A stretch of 64,000 nucleotides of DNA, taken from Sphingobium quisquiliarum P25. GTDB lineage: Bacteria > Pseudomonadota > Alphaproteobacteria > Sphingomonadales > Sphingomonadaceae. Positions 7,166 to 16,352 of the stretch are shown in pieces. Position 1 is the stretch's first letter. Each line of letters begins with the position of its first letter. The translations under genes and the position numbers were made by a program. The stretch spans positions 16,764-80,763 of the forward strand of contig NZ_ATHO01000162.1 in the NCBI RefSeq assembly GCF_000445065.1. Direction: 5' to 3'. The notes under the pieces are model-generated. The model ran no database searches. It was not told where the DNA came from and saw nothing but the letters and a program-made list of their open reading frames with translations.

Positions 7166-8863
7166 TTGCCCAGCGAGACCATCGCCCCCGGTCCTTCCGC
7201 CCAGGATATCGCCGTCGACGTTCTGGTCATGGGTTCGGGCGCGGGCCTGGCGGCCGCGCTCGCCGCCAAGGAAGTGGGACTTTCGGCGCTGGTCGTCGAG
7301 AAGACCGAACTCGTGGGCGGCTCCACCGCACGATCGGGCGGCGCCTTCTGGATACCTGGCAACAACGCACTTCGCGACGGGGGCGCCGACGTCTCGCGGG
7401 AGGCGGCGCAGGAATATCTCGAAAACCTCGTCGGCGACGAGGCACCGCGCCGGCGCTACACTGCCTATCTCGATCACGGGCCGGACGCGGTCGCCATGAT
7501 GGAGCGGATGACGAGCCTGAAATTCTTCTGGGCCAAGGGCTATTCCGATTATCACGCCGAAGTCCCCGGCGGCAGCCCGCTGGGGCGCACCTGCGAAAGT
7601 CTGCCGTTTGACCTCAACCGGCTGGGCGCGGAGAAGTCGCGCTTCCGGCCCGGCGACGTGAAGACGCCGCTGCCAATGCCGGTCACGGGCGCGGACTATA
7701 AATGGCTGAACCTGATCAAGCGCAGGCCACTCAAGGCGCTGCCGGTAGTGGGCAAGCGGCTGATCCAGGGCGTGGCGGGACTGGCCATCGGCAAGAAGCT
7801 TGTCGCCGGCGGACAGGCCATCGCGGCGGGTCTGTTCGACGGCGTGCTGCGGGCCGGCATTCCGGTCTGGACACGCACCAGCGTCGTGGAACTGGTGAAG
7901 GGCGGCGACAGCGTTTCCGGCGCGGTGGTTGAGCAGGACGGCAGGCGGTTCACGGTGACGGCCCGGCGCGGGGTCGTGCTGGCGGCCGGAGGTTTCGACC
8001 ACAACATGACCATGCGCCAGCGGTATCAGTCTCCCTCCCTGGTCGAGGACTGGAGCCTGGGCGCGCGCGGCAATACGGGCGACGGCATCGTGCTGGGCCA
8101 GCAGGCGGGCGCGGACATCCGTTTGATGGAGGAGGCCTGGTGGTTCCCCGCCGTGCGCAGCGCCGACGGCGGCTATCCCAAGATTCTCCTTGCCGAACGG
8201 TCCCTGCCGGGCGGTCTGATCGTCGACCAGAACGGCGAGCGTTTCCTCAACGAGGCCATGGACTATATGAGCTTCGGTCAGACGATGCTCAGGCTCGAGC
8301 GTGAGGATCGGCCGGTCACCCAGATGTGGATGGTGTTCGACCAGAGCTATCGCGACAGCTATCTGTTCGCCGGCGGCGTTATGCCCGGCGCGCCCTTGCC
8401 ACAGGACTGGTACGCGGCGGGCGTCGCCTTCAAGGCCGACAGCGCCGAGGCGCTCGCCCGGGCCGCCGGGCTGCCGGCCGACCGGTTCGTGTCGGCCCTG
8501 GCGCGTTTCAACGCTCAGTGCGCGGTCGGCAAGGACGACGATTTCCACCGCGGCGAAAGCGCCTACGACCGCTATTACGGCGACCCAACCGTGGCGCCGA
8601 ACCCCAATCTTCGGCCGCTGTCCGGCCCGCTCCATGCCGTCAAGCTGGTGCTATCCGACCTGGGCACCTGCGGCGGCCTCGCGGTGAACGAGAACGCCCA
8701 GGCTTTGCGGCCCGACGGTTCCCCCATTCCCGGCCTCTACGCCATCGGCAACACGGCCGGGAACGCCTTCGGCCGCGTCTATCCCGGAGCGGGGGCCACC
8801 ATCGGCCAGGGCGTGACCTTCGGCTATATCGCCGCCCGGCACATGGCCGGCGACGCGGCCTGA
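7166..8863 (+). CDS. KstD-like FAD-dependent oxidoreductase
   Basis: Flavoprotein of the fumarate-reductase/3-ketosteroid delta1-dehydrogenase superfamily, about 565 residues. The N-terminal dinucleotide fold is VDVLVMGSGAGLAAALAA, followed by GGSTARSGGAFWIPGN. The C-terminal YPGAGATIGQGVTFGY carries the Tyr-x3-Gly that in KstD binds and deprotonates the 3-keto substrate. TTG 7166 is preferred because CAGGAG lies seven bases upstream; an upstream ATG at 7079 would run through the MarR operator. Probable reaction: introduction of a double bond next to a ketone in a steroid-like or other alicyclic ring. The true substrate is unknown. Control by the divergent MarR gene is likely. Confidence 0.82.
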   Translation: MPSETIAPGPSAQDIAVDVLVMGSGAGLAAALAAKEVGLSALVVEKTELVGGSTARSGGAFWIPGNNALRDGGADVSREAAQEYLENLVGDEAPRRRYTAYLDHGPDAVAMMERMTSLKFFWAKGYSDYHAEVPGGSPLGRTCESLPFDLNRLGAEKSRFRPGDVKTPLPMPVTGADYKWLNLIKRRPLKALPVVGKRLIQGVAGLAIGKKLVAGGQAIAAGLFDGVLRAGIPVWTRTSVVELVKGGDSVSGAVVEQDGRRFTVTARRGVVLAAGGFDHNMTMRQRYQSPSLVEDWSLGARGNTGDGIVLGQQAGADIRLMEEAWWFPAVRSADGGYPKILLAERSLPGGLIVDQNGERFLNEAMDYMSFGQTMLRLEREDRPVTQMWMVFDQSYRDSYLFAGGVMPGAPLPQDWYAAGVAFKADSAEALARAAGLPADRFVSALARFNAQCAVGKDDDFHRGESAYDRYYGDPTVAPNPNLRPLSGPLHAVKLVLSDLGTCGGLAVNENAQALRPDGSPIPGLYAIGNTAGNAFGRVYPGAGATIGQGVTFGYIAARHMAGDAA

Positions 8864-9042
8864 CGCGCCCGTGGCCCCGATGCGCTTCAAAAGCCGCCCA
8901 CGTTCCGCGAACGACTTCTTCAAGGCCGCGCTGCTGTCCTGGATCGCCTGTCCGGGCGCCTGACGGACTCGCCAGCAAGACATTCTTCCGCGTCTCGCTC
9001 ACCCGACGGGCGGCGCGGACGCACATCGAAAGACATAGACGC

Positions 9043-9176
9043 ATGCAACGTTTCGAAAATCGAACTGTCCTGGTCACCGGCGCAGGCTCCGGCATCGGCC
9101 AGACGACGGTCGCGCGGCTGCTGAGCGAAGGCGGCCGGGTCATCGCCGTCGACATTTCCGAGGCGGCACGGCCGAC
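9043..9176 (+). pseudogene. SDR dehydrogenase N-terminal stump
   Basis: MQRFENRTVLVTGAGSGIGQ is the start and NAD-binding TGxxxGIG motif of a short-chain dehydrogenase. It runs to GGRVIAVDISE and then breaks about 45 codons in, at the junction with the leftward helicase fragment. The catalytic Tyr-x3-Lys part is gone. The preceding segment 8864-9042 holds nothing recognisable. Confidence 0.75.
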
Positions 9177-9449
9177 GATCGCCGGACCATAGCGGCGCAG
9201 GAACAGGATTTCCGCCGCCTCGCAGGCGTCATAGGCGGTCTTCCAGTCCCAGGCTCCTTCGGCATCGCTGCCGCCAAACGCCTCGCTCATCGTGGTGCGG
9301 AGCTGCGCCGCATTGATGGCGCGTCCCGCCTCGAGCATAGACAGGAGGCTGGCGGCTGCCGCCAGCAGGGCGCCGACCCTGCTAGCGAACGGGCATGCGG
9401 CAGTGAGCGGCGCGGCGCGCAGCGCCGCGTCGGACAGAAGGTGGGTCAT
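9177..9449 (-). pseudogene. Strawberry-notch-type helicase/methyltransferase N-terminal stump
   Basis: Leftward, from ATG 9449, 91 residues contain FGGSDAEGAWDWKTAYDACE and AEILFLRRYG. I recognise this as the N-terminus of the very large strawberry-notch helicase/methyltransferase proteins carried by sphingomonad and other alphaproteobacterial mobile elements. The remaining more than 1,000 residues are missing. The GC-rich leader upstream (9450-9550) resembles leaders in the module at 57.5-63 kb. It marks an element edge or deletion scar. Confidence 0.6.
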
Positions 9450-9658
9450 GTGAGGCCTCCGGGAGAGCGGAAAGGGTTCCCCCAGCGGACGCTCTCTCTA
9501 AGCCCGGCCGGGTTCCCTCTTCCCGGCCTTCCCTCTGACTTTTACCGGAAATTGTTCGACGAAGCTGGCGGACTGCGGAGAGCGATGTGGTCCTGCTCTA
9601 TTGCGGTTCTGATTGCCGCCAACGACTGGTATTACGGCTGTGCGTCGACGGCTGCGTG

Positions 9659-10813
9659 TCAGAAAGGCATGCAGTCCTTACTGGTATCCGGCGAGACGCG
9701 AACCAGTATCTTCCCCCCACCATTCGCGCCCGTAAGGCAGTCCGCTAGCGCCTGAGGCGCGGATTCGATGCCGCGATAGATCTGATGTTCGTAGACCAGC
9801 TTGCCATCTTTCCACAGGCGGGCGACATCTGCGCGAAAAGTCTCGAAATCGTCCTCATGATCGAGCACGACGAAGCCCCGGATGCTGAGGCGTTTGGCGA
9901 GGATCATCCCGGTTGGCAGCGTGCTGCTTTCGGAGCCGTTATACTCCGCGGCCATGCCGCAGACGATCAGGCGGCCGAACGGCTTCAACCGGCTGAAAAC
10001 GGGAAGCTGCGTCCGGCCCGCTACATTGTCGAAATAGATATCGACGCCTTCGGGCAGCAGCCGGTCCAGCGCCTCGCCAATATCCTCCGCTGTTCGGTCG
10101 ATACAGGCGTCAGCCCCGAGGCTTTCGATAACGAACCGGCATTTGTCAGGGCCGCTCGCAATTCCGACGACGCGTAGGCCATCTGCCTTGGCCATCTGCA
10201 CGACCAGCATGCCCACCGCGCCGGCTGCCGCGGAAACGACGATCGTTTCTCCCGGTTTGGCGTCGCAATAGCGGCGATAGCCCACCCAGCCGGTGAAGGA
10301 TGACCGCCCGACCAGCGTCAGGTCCGCCTCGATCGGCAGGTCGGCCGGATCGAGTTTCAGGACGGCACGGGTATCGAGCACTTCATATTCCTGCCAAAGC
10401 AGCCCACCGAAGACATAGTCGCCCGGCGCGAAGCCCTGCGCGCGTGACTCCACGACCTGTCCTACCGTGCCACCGGAATAGGCGGACATGGCCGGCACGA
10501 TCCCGGACCGCATGCGCTCGCCCACGCGGATCTGCATGGGATTGGGGACATGATCCCCCGACGCATCCTTGCGGCCAGTGGAGGAGTTACCTGCGACGTC
10601 CGGCCGGTCGCTGGCGTAAGGCAGCAGGGGACGGACGCCCGGCGCAATGCTGATGTAGATGGTGCGGACGAGGATTTGACCTTCCGCCGGTTCCGGTGTT
10701 TCTTCCTCGGTCAGCCGGAAATCATCGGGTTCAGGAACACCGCGCATCGGGCGGTCGACGAACCAGGCGCGGTGGCGCGATGGAGCCTCTATATGGGTAA
10801 TGATGTCCTGCAT
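9659..10813 (-). CDS. Medium-chain NADPH-dependent oxidoreductase (CurA/PTGR type)
   Basis: Zinc-independent MDR-superfamily reductase of 384 residues, related to curcumin/alkenal reductases that reduce alpha,beta-unsaturated ketones with NADPH. The N-terminal GroES-like half carries FRLTEEETPEPAEGQILVRT and IYISIAPGVRP. The cofactor half has VSAAAGAVGMLVVQMAK, and GADACIDRTAED continues the fold. No zinc ligands are seen. ATG 10813 has AGGAG before it. It lies downstream of, and codirectional with, the TetR gene, so it could be under the same control. It may remove reactive enones made by the neighbouring oxidases. Confidence 0.82.
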   Translation of the reverse strand: MQDIITHIEAPSRHRAWFVDRPMRGVPEPDDFRLTEEETPEPAEGQILVRTIYISIAPGVRPLLPYASDRPDVAGNSSTGRKDASGDHVPNPMQIRVGERMRSGIVPAMSAYSGGTVGQVVESRAQGFAPGDYVFGGLLWQEYEVLDTRAVLKLDPADLPIEADLTLVGRSSFTGWVGYRRYCDAKPGETIVVSAAAGAVGMLVVQMAKADGLRVVGIASGPDKCRFVIESLGADACIDRTAEDIGEALDRLLPEGVDIYFDNVAGRTQLPVFSRLKPFGRLIVCGMAAEYNGSESSTLPTGMILAKRLSIRGFVVLDHEDDFETFRADVARLWKDGKLVYEHQIYRGIESAPQALADCLTGANGGGKILVRVSPDTSKDCMPF

Positions 10814-11045
10814 GATAATCTCCTGCCATTTGCCGGCCTGTTAATAGCCCGGTTCGTCTCTGTCATGCCGCGATCTCCGGAACGCTGCCCGATCGACCGG
10901 CGAAGCCGCTACAGGTGAAGGGCTCGGCGCACACCTCCGCCGCAAAGTGCCTCTGAAGCCTGAAAAGCATGTTTCGGCCGGGCATAGGCAGCGCCCTTGG
11001 GGCCACGGACAAGATCCAAGATCCAGATAGCCCCAAAAACGAGAA

Positions 11046-11663
11046 TCAGAAAATACCGTTTAGAAATATCGTTGTGACGAGTTCGGCGTGCGTGGTCATT
11101 TCTTCCTCTGTCATCGGCTCACCGCCGAACAGAAGGCGGCGTTGCCATTCGCCAAAAGCCATGACTACAAATTGCGTCGCATAGTCATGGCATTTGTCTG
11201 AAGCCATGCCTTCGTTCGCCAATATGTCCACGACCGGCATCAGCTGATGACGTTCGAACTGGAGCCGGGCAATCTGCCGTAGTGCGTCGAAATCGCTACA
11301 CTCGCGATATATCAGGCGCGCGATCTGCAGGCTCGTGGGAGCGAAGAGCTGCCGCTGCATTTCCACGGCGTAGGTCACAAAGCGTGTGTGAAGATCCCCT
11401 TCAAGGTACGGAACGTCGGGCCGGATCTGACGGCCGGAATATTCCAGGCACGCTTCAAAAAGCGCGAGCTTGTCAGGGTAGTGATTGTACAGGGTCCGGC
11501 TCGAAATCTGTGCCTTTTCGGCGATGTCGCGGAGCGAGGCGGCGCGATATCCTGCGCGCGCGAACTCCTGTAGCGCGACGAGGATGAGGTTCTGGCGTTT
11601 CTGCTCGGCCTCCTCGGGCGTGGGCCTGCCTGCCCGCCTCTTCACCTGTATTTGATCCATCAT
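11046..11663 (-). CDS. TetR-family transcriptional regulator
   Basis: Regulator of about 205 residues. The helix-turn-helix is LVALQEFARAGYRAASLRDI with AEKAQISSRTLYNHYPDKLA, the standard TetR N-terminus. The C-terminal ligand domain contains LFAPTSLQIARLIYREC. ATG 11663 is preferred over longer frames because GAGGCGA lies immediately upstream and the homologous start (MDQIQVKRRAGRP) follows. It diverges from the monooxygenase operon; the perfect palindrome at 11717-11738 in between is the likely operator, so the catabolic operon is probably derepressed by a pathway compound. Confidence 0.9.
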   Translation of the reverse strand: MMDQIQVKRRAGRPTPEEAEQKRQNLILVALQEFARAGYRAASLRDIAEKAQISSRTLYNHYPDKLALFEACLEYSGRQIRPDVPYLEGDLHTRFVTYAVEMQRQLFAPTSLQIARLIYRECSDFDALRQIARLQFERHQLMPVVDILANEGMASDKCHDYATQFVVMAFGEWQRRLLFGGEPMTEEEMTTHAELVTTIFLNGIF

Positions 11664-11716
11664 TCGCCTCGTTTGCGCACCGGCGCGACAATAGCAAGAG
11701 CTGTTGCCCGTTGACC

Positions 11717-11738
11717 AATTACACACCAAAGTGTAATT
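11717..11738. promoter_or_regulatory. Probable TetR operator of the catabolic operon
   Basis: AATTACAC and GTGTAATT are perfect 8-base inverted arms around a six-base centre, 54 bases from the TetR start and about 50 bases before the monooxygenase start. Size and place fit a TetR operator controlling both divergent transcripts. Confidence 0.7.
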
Positions 11739-11787
11739 GCGTTCCATCGAGTCCTCAACGGAAAACCAGACATTAAGGAGAGACAGG

Positions 11788-13770
11788 ATGCACGCACGTA
11801 CGCAGGACACGTCATCCAGGATCGACGCTGCCATCGACTCGTTGGATCCGGTCATGGCCCTGATGGCGCTCATCCAGATCACGGGCGATCGGACGCTGTT
11901 GAGCCGCTACTGGAAGGATCTGGACGGCAAGCAGGTCCGGGTTGTCGAGGCGTTTGTAGATATCAACGAACATGGGGCGCAGGAGCCAGTGGACCCGGCC
12001 GTGGCCGGTGAAATCCGGGAGGCGCTGCGCACGGCGGTGAAGGCGGGCAAGACCCCGGTGATGCCCCAGATAGACCGGCCGATGTTCAAGCGGATGAGCC
12101 GCCTGCTTCTTGGCCGGGACCTACCTGAAATGTCGCTCGACGTCGCATTTCAGCATGCCGGCTTCACCACCGACACGCGCGTGCGCGATGCAGCGGACAT
12201 ACCGCCGCCCGATTTCAAGGTGCTGGTCGTCGGCGCGGGCATGATGGGCATCAATGCCGCGGTAAAGCTCCAGCAGGCCGGGTTCGACTTCACGGTGCTG
12301 GAAGCGCTGGATCAGGTGGGCGGCAACTGGCTGACCAACACCTATCCGGGCGCTGCGGTCGACACGCCGAGCCGGGTCTATTCCTACTCCTTCGAGCCCA
12401 ATGCGTCCTGGACCCAGTATTATCCGCGCGGGCCTGAGTTCCTCTCCTATCTCGACCGTGTCACCGACAAATATAATCTGCGCGGCCGCATTCGTTTCGG
12501 CACCTGGGTCGAGGGCGCCGAGTGGGACGAGGCGCACAGGATCTGGACCGTCAAGGCGGTACGGAACGGAAGGCCCGAGACGCATGAGTGCAACGTCCTC
12601 ATCATGGCGGTGGGTCCGAACAACAATCCCAACTATCCGAAGGTCAAGAATCTCGACGTCTTCAAGGGGCCGGTGGTCCATTCGGCGGCCTGGGATCATT
12701 CGGTGGAACTGCAAGGCAAGAAGGTGGTGCTGGTCGGCACCGGTTGCTCGGGCGTGCAGGTCGCGACCGCTATTGCCGACAAGGTTGGTGAACTGGTGAT
12801 CATCCAGCGCCAGCCAGAACATATCATCCCCAATCCGCAGGCGCATGCTCCGGTCGATCAATTGGAGATTCATGCGATGGAGGAAATTCCCTTCATCGTG
12901 AACTGGAAGCGGCTGCAGGCGCTGGAAAGCGCCATGTCGGACATGCACGGCATGATCATGAAGGACGAGGAATATGCCGCGAAGACTGGCGGCTTCGGTC
13001 CGATCAATGACGGCATGCGGATGATGTGCGAAGGCTATCTCAAGAGCCATTTCCCCGACAAACCAGAGATGGTCGAGCTGCTGACGCCCAACTTTCCGGT
13101 CTTCGCCAAGCGGCCGATCCTCGATTGCGGTTTCTACGACACGCTCAAGAAGCCCAACGTCTCGATCGTGCGCGGGGAATTGGCCGAAGCGGACGAGAAT
13201 GCCGTTATCCTGTCTGACGGCACCCGGATCGAATGTGACGTGCTGCTGCTCTCGACCGGCTACAATCTGCATTTCGGACGCCAGTTCGACATTCGTGGCA
13301 CCGGAGGGAAGACGCTCAAGGATGCCTTCGATCCGCATCCCTTCTCCTATGAAGGCATGCTGATTACCGGCTTTCCCAACTTCGTTTTCATGGGCGCGCC
13401 CTACAGCTATCTCGTCGCCAACCATGCCGTGGTGAGCGAGCAGCAGGTCCATTACATCATCGAGCTCCTGCAGTGGATGGTGGACGAGCATCTGTCCTCC
13501 TTCGATGTCACACCCGAGGCGACACAGGCCTTCATAGAGGATGTGGACGCCAATCTGCAGAAGACGGCGTGGGTCCAGTGCGGCAGCGCCCATGGCTATT
13601 ATCGCGACAAGGGCGCCGATGGGCAGAAGAAGGTGATCCTTGCCATTCCGCGGCACAATTCACGCATCTGGCATGATCTGCGCTCGCCGCGTGCAGAAGA
13701 TTTCAAGGTCACCCGCAAGGATGGCGACGCTCCTGCCCGGCAGAGCGGCATGGAAATGCTGACGATCTGA
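11788..13770 (+). CDS. Baeyer-Villiger monooxygenase, 4-hydroxyacetophenone monooxygenase (HAPMO) type
   Basis: FAD/NADPH monooxygenase, 660 residues, that inserts an oxygen next to a ketone to give an ester or lactone. FAD motif GAGMMG is at residues 149-154 and the second Rossmann motif is VLVGTGCSGVQVA. The Baeyer-Villiger fingerprint F-x-G-x3-H-x3-W is present as FKGPVVHSAAW. The roughly 140-residue N-terminal extension beginning with MALIQITGDRTLLSRYW is characteristic of the HAPMO group, which oxidises aryl ketones. ATG 11788 follows AAGGAGAG. It is the first gene of a nine-gene operon behind the TetR palindrome. The group assignment is good; an aryl ketone substrate is inferred. Confidence 0.88.
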   Translation: MHARTQDTSSRIDAAIDSLDPVMALMALIQITGDRTLLSRYWKDLDGKQVRVVEAFVDINEHGAQEPVDPAVAGEIREALRTAVKAGKTPVMPQIDRPMFKRMSRLLLGRDLPEMSLDVAFQHAGFTTDTRVRDAADIPPPDFKVLVVGAGMMGINAAVKLQQAGFDFTVLEALDQVGGNWLTNTYPGAAVDTPSRVYSYSFEPNASWTQYYPRGPEFLSYLDRVTDKYNLRGRIRFGTWVEGAEWDEAHRIWTVKAVRNGRPETHECNVLIMAVGPNNNPNYPKVKNLDVFKGPVVHSAAWDHSVELQGKKVVLVGTGCSGVQVATAIADKVGELVIIQRQPEHIIPNPQAHAPVDQLEIHAMEEIPFIVNWKRLQALESAMSDMHGMIMKDEEYAAKTGGFGPINDGMRMMCEGYLKSHFPDKPEMVELLTPNFPVFAKRPILDCGFYDTLKKPNVSIVRGELAEADENAVILSDGTRIECDVLLLSTGYNLHFGRQFDIRGTGGKTLKDAFDPHPFSYEGMLITGFPNFVFMGAPYSYLVANHAVVSEQQVHYIIELLQWMVDEHLSSFDVTPEATQAFIEDVDANLQKTAWVQCGSAHGYYRDKGADGQKKVILAIPRHNSRIWHDLRSPRAEDFKVTRKDGDAPARQSGMEMLTI

Positions 13771-13806
13771 TCGGGACCGGCGAAACAGGTAAAGAAAGGG
13801 AATATA

Positions 13807-14226
13807 ATGGCTGAACAACATGCGCCCGCATCCAACTACGGCATGTCCTATATCTTCGGCAAGACGTTCGTGCACGACCTCGACGCCATGGCAAAATTCT
13901 ATGAGGAGGTTTTGGGCGTCGTTCCCAACAACCGGCACCAAGACGAGATGCTTGGCCGGAAGATCGACGAGATCACCTACCGCCCTGCCTATCCGGGCGG
14001 GCCGTCGTTGACGCTGATCAAATATCTGGATTCAACGGGCCCTGCGACCGGTGAGTCCGTCCAGGGGTTCATGTCGCAGGATCTGGAGGCCACCGTCGAA
14101 CGGGCTCTGGCCGCCGGGGGCAGCGTAGCCGAGCCCATTCGCGAAATGCCCGAATTCGGCATCCGCGTTGCCTTCATTCTCGATCCTGAGGGACATGTGA
14201 ATGAAGTGATCCAGATGCTTTCCTGA
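13807..14226 (+). CDS. VOC-family (glyoxalase-fold) protein
   Basis: Protein of 139 residues with the vicinal-oxygen-chelate fold: KTFVHDLDAMAKFYEEVLGV at the start and FILDPEGHVNEVIQML at the end. The second module carries the DPEGH metal-ligand motif. Relatives are lactoylglutathione lyases, epimerases and ring-cleavage dioxygenases, so the reaction cannot be named. It is second in the operon, 36 bases after the monooxygenase, and is paired with a second VOC gene at the operon end (19443). Confidence 0.8.
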   Translation: MAEQHAPASNYGMSYIFGKTFVHDLDAMAKFYEEVLGVVPNNRHQDEMLGRKIDEITYRPAYPGGPSLTLIKYLDSTGPATGESVQGFMSQDLEATVERALAAGGSVAEPIREMPEFGIRVAFILDPEGHVNEVIQMLS

Positions 14227-14261
14227 CGTTCGCCTTAACCTCGTTTCCCGGAGGATTCCCC

Positions 14262-15320
14262 ATGCTTCGCCACCTTGCCGAAAATTTCCGCCCCGTCGCA
14301 CCGCCGCGACTGATCGACGATGCCTATAGCAACGACCAGCATGCGCGGCTGCTCAAGGTCGTGCGCGACAACGGCCCTTGGCCGCTTATCATGGCCGAGA
14401 ATTTCAAGACGCCCGAGGAAGTGATCGCCACCACGTCCGGCACTATTCCGGAGGGTGTCAAACTCACCTGGGACATGATCGGCCTCAATCCGGTCTTCCG
14501 CGGCTATCTGGCACGCGGTGGCACCTGCTTCTACCCGGAAATCGAAGACTGCTACTATAATGCGCGCTTCCTCGAACTCGCGCGCAGCTATTGGAACTGC
14601 CAATATGCCGAGCCCGAGACCTTCCTGTTCAACATCCAGGGCCCGACCCCTATCGGTGGCCCACCGCACCTGGACGGCATGGTATTCCGCGGCATGACGA
14701 TGGAGAACACGCCGCTCTGGCTGCTGCTGACCATGGCCAAGTCGTGCCTGTTCCACCGCTGGCGCTCGAAGAAGGCCCAGGTCATCGCCTGGTATTACCA
14801 GGGCAATATCGGCGGCGGCTTCAACTGCTGGCCCGATGGGCCGAGCTGCGATCCGCTCCAGATCAGTGCGCCGATGTGGGGCAAGGCCGTTGTCGTGGAA
14901 AATGAAATGATGTTCCACCATGGCCAGGCAACTGGTCCGGCCGCGTTGCGCAAGCCGCAGGGCATGGACATCAGCTCCACCTTCGGCGCGGATCCGGAAG
15001 ATCCGGCCGGTTGGCAGATCGAAACCTTCGGCAAGGTCAGCCAGAAGGTGCCTGAAAGGGAAATGCGCTTCCTCGTTCATTGGGGTGCGCGCCTGTTCAA
15101 GGATATGGACGATTTCAAGCTGACCTATGATCACCGCGATGACATCAATGCGGACATCGCGATCAACATGCTCATCGACGACATGAAGAAGCGCGGCGTG
15201 CCGTTCGAAGTGCCGACCGATCCGCTCCACGACAACAGCTTCGTCGGCCTGCTCGCTCGCGTTTACGACATTGGTGGTCCCGCCAATATACCCGCGGACG
15301 CCATGGACGAAGCCGCCTGA
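14262..15320 (+). CDS. Unassigned operon protein, possible Fe(II)/2-oxoglutarate dioxygenase
   Basis: Protein of 352 residues that I do not recognise from a named family. GGPPHLDGMVF (His136-x-Asp138) and EMMFHHGQATGPAALRKP (His219 or His220, Arg230) have the order and spacing of the iron-binding HxD...H and the 2-oxoglutarate-binding Arg of double-stranded beta-helix oxygenases such as phytanoyl-CoA hydroxylase. No signal peptide or membrane segment is seen. ATG 14262 is preceded by CGGAGGA. It sits between a VOC gene and the thiamine enzyme genes, so it presumably acts on a pathway intermediate. Function inferred only from the motif pattern. Confidence 0.55.
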   Translation: MLRHLAENFRPVAPPRLIDDAYSNDQHARLLKVVRDNGPWPLIMAENFKTPEEVIATTSGTIPEGVKLTWDMIGLNPVFRGYLARGGTCFYPEIEDCYYNARFLELARSYWNCQYAEPETFLFNIQGPTPIGGPPHLDGMVFRGMTMENTPLWLLLTMAKSCLFHRWRSKKAQVIAWYYQGNIGGGFNCWPDGPSCDPLQISAPMWGKAVVVENEMMFHHGQATGPAALRKPQGMDISSTFGADPEDPAGWQIETFGKVSQKVPEREMRFLVHWGARLFKDMDDFKLTYDHRDDINADIAINMLIDDMKKRGVPFEVPTDPLHDNSFVGLLARVYDIGGPANIPADAMDEAA

Positions 15321-15360
15321 GGCGGCTGCGTTTATGCCAGCAGATCATCAGGAGAGTTTA

Positions 15361-16341
15361 ATGAAGAATGATCTTCAATCCGAAGCCTATCTGCGGATGC
15401 TGAAGATCCGCGGTTTCGAACAGGCTGTCACGCGCCTGGTAACCGAGGGCGAAGTGCCCGGGGCAGTCCATACCAGCATCGGCCAGGAAGCCGCGATCGT
15501 GGGCGCCTGTATGGCGCTTAAGCGGGATGATTATATTTCCGGTACACATCGATCGCATGGCCATCCGATTGGCAAGGGTGCGGAACTCAAGCCCTTGATG
15601 GCCGAAATTCTGGGCAAGGTTACCGGCGTCTGCAAAGGACGTGGCGGGTCAATGCACTTCACCGACACATCGGTCGGCAGTATCGGCGAATCCGCCATTG
15701 TCGGCGGCGGCATTCCAATCGCTACTGGAGCAGCGCTGACCGCGCAGGTCAGGCGTACGGGTCAGGTAGCGTTGACCTTCTTCGGCGATGGCGCTTCCAA
15801 TGAGGGTGTATTGGCCGAATGTCTGAACATGGCAGCAGTTTGGAAGCTGCCGATCATCTTCTTCTGCGAAAATAACGGTTATGCGGCGGTGACGCCCGCG
15901 CGCAACAGCCATGGCCAGCCTGATGTCGCTAGGCGCGGTGAAGGCTACGGCGTGCCCGGCGTCATTGTCGATGGCCAGGATTTCGAGGCTGTCTACAAGG
16001 CGACCGAGGCGGCCGTGGGTCGCGCCCGCAGCGGCGAAGGCCCGACGCTGATCGAGGCTAAGACCTACCGGTTCGATGAGCATTGCGTCGGCCTGTTCAT
16101 CAACGGCAATTATCGCCCTGCCGAAGAGATCAGCCATTACAAGAATGAACGCGATCCGGTGACGCTGTTCCGTACCTCGCTCCTCACGAGCGGAATGACC
16201 GTAGGCGCGCTCTTGGAAATCGAAGGCGAAGCCTCAAGGCTGGTCGAGGACGCCGTGGCCTTCGCCAAGGACAGCGCCTTTCCCGATCCGGAGGAAGCAT
16301 TCGAGTTGGTCCACGCCAATCCCATTCCTATCCGCCGTTGA
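15361..16341 (+). CDS. Thiamine-dependent dehydrogenase E1 alpha subunit (AcoA/PdhA type)
   Basis: Alpha subunit of a heterotetrameric E1 that decarboxylates or cleaves a 2-oxo acid or acyloin using thiamine diphosphate. The cofactor motif is GDGASNEGVLAECLNMA ending in FFCENNGY (GDG-x~27-NN). HRSHGHPIGKG and GRGGSMHF are typical of acetoin/branched-chain E1 alpha. Length 326 matches AcoA. ATG 15361 follows AGGAGAG. It is followed eleven bases later by the E1 beta gene. No true E2 or E3 gene is visible, only the free lipoyl domain at 17346. Confidence 0.9.
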   Translation: MKNDLQSEAYLRMLKIRGFEQAVTRLVTEGEVPGAVHTSIGQEAAIVGACMALKRDDYISGTHRSHGHPIGKGAELKPLMAEILGKVTGVCKGRGGSMHFTDTSVGSIGESAIVGGGIPIATGAALTAQVRRTGQVALTFFGDGASNEGVLAECLNMAAVWKLPIIFFCENNGYAAVTPARNSHGQPDVARRGEGYGVPGVIVDGQDFEAVYKATEAAVGRARSGEGPTLIEAKTYRFDEHCVGLFINGNYRPAEEISHYKNERDPVTLFRTSLLTSGMTVGALLEIEGEASRLVEDAVAFAKDSAFPDPEEAFELVHANPIPIRR

Positions 16342-16352
16342 GGACAGACAGC

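Noticed and set aside
7160..8635. Leftward 491-codon frame inside the KstD-like gene
   Set aside because: Antisense shadow; no motif, and it would run through the MarR operator.
9441..9755. Rightward 104-codon frame after the helicase stump
   Set aside because: Low-complexity start lying in the leader of the stump; no motif and it overlaps the end of the CurA-like gene.
12121..13656. Leftward 511-codon frame inside the Baeyer-Villiger monooxygenase gene
   Set aside because: Mirror frame of a gene with clear cofactor and fingerprint motifs; composition is not protein-like.
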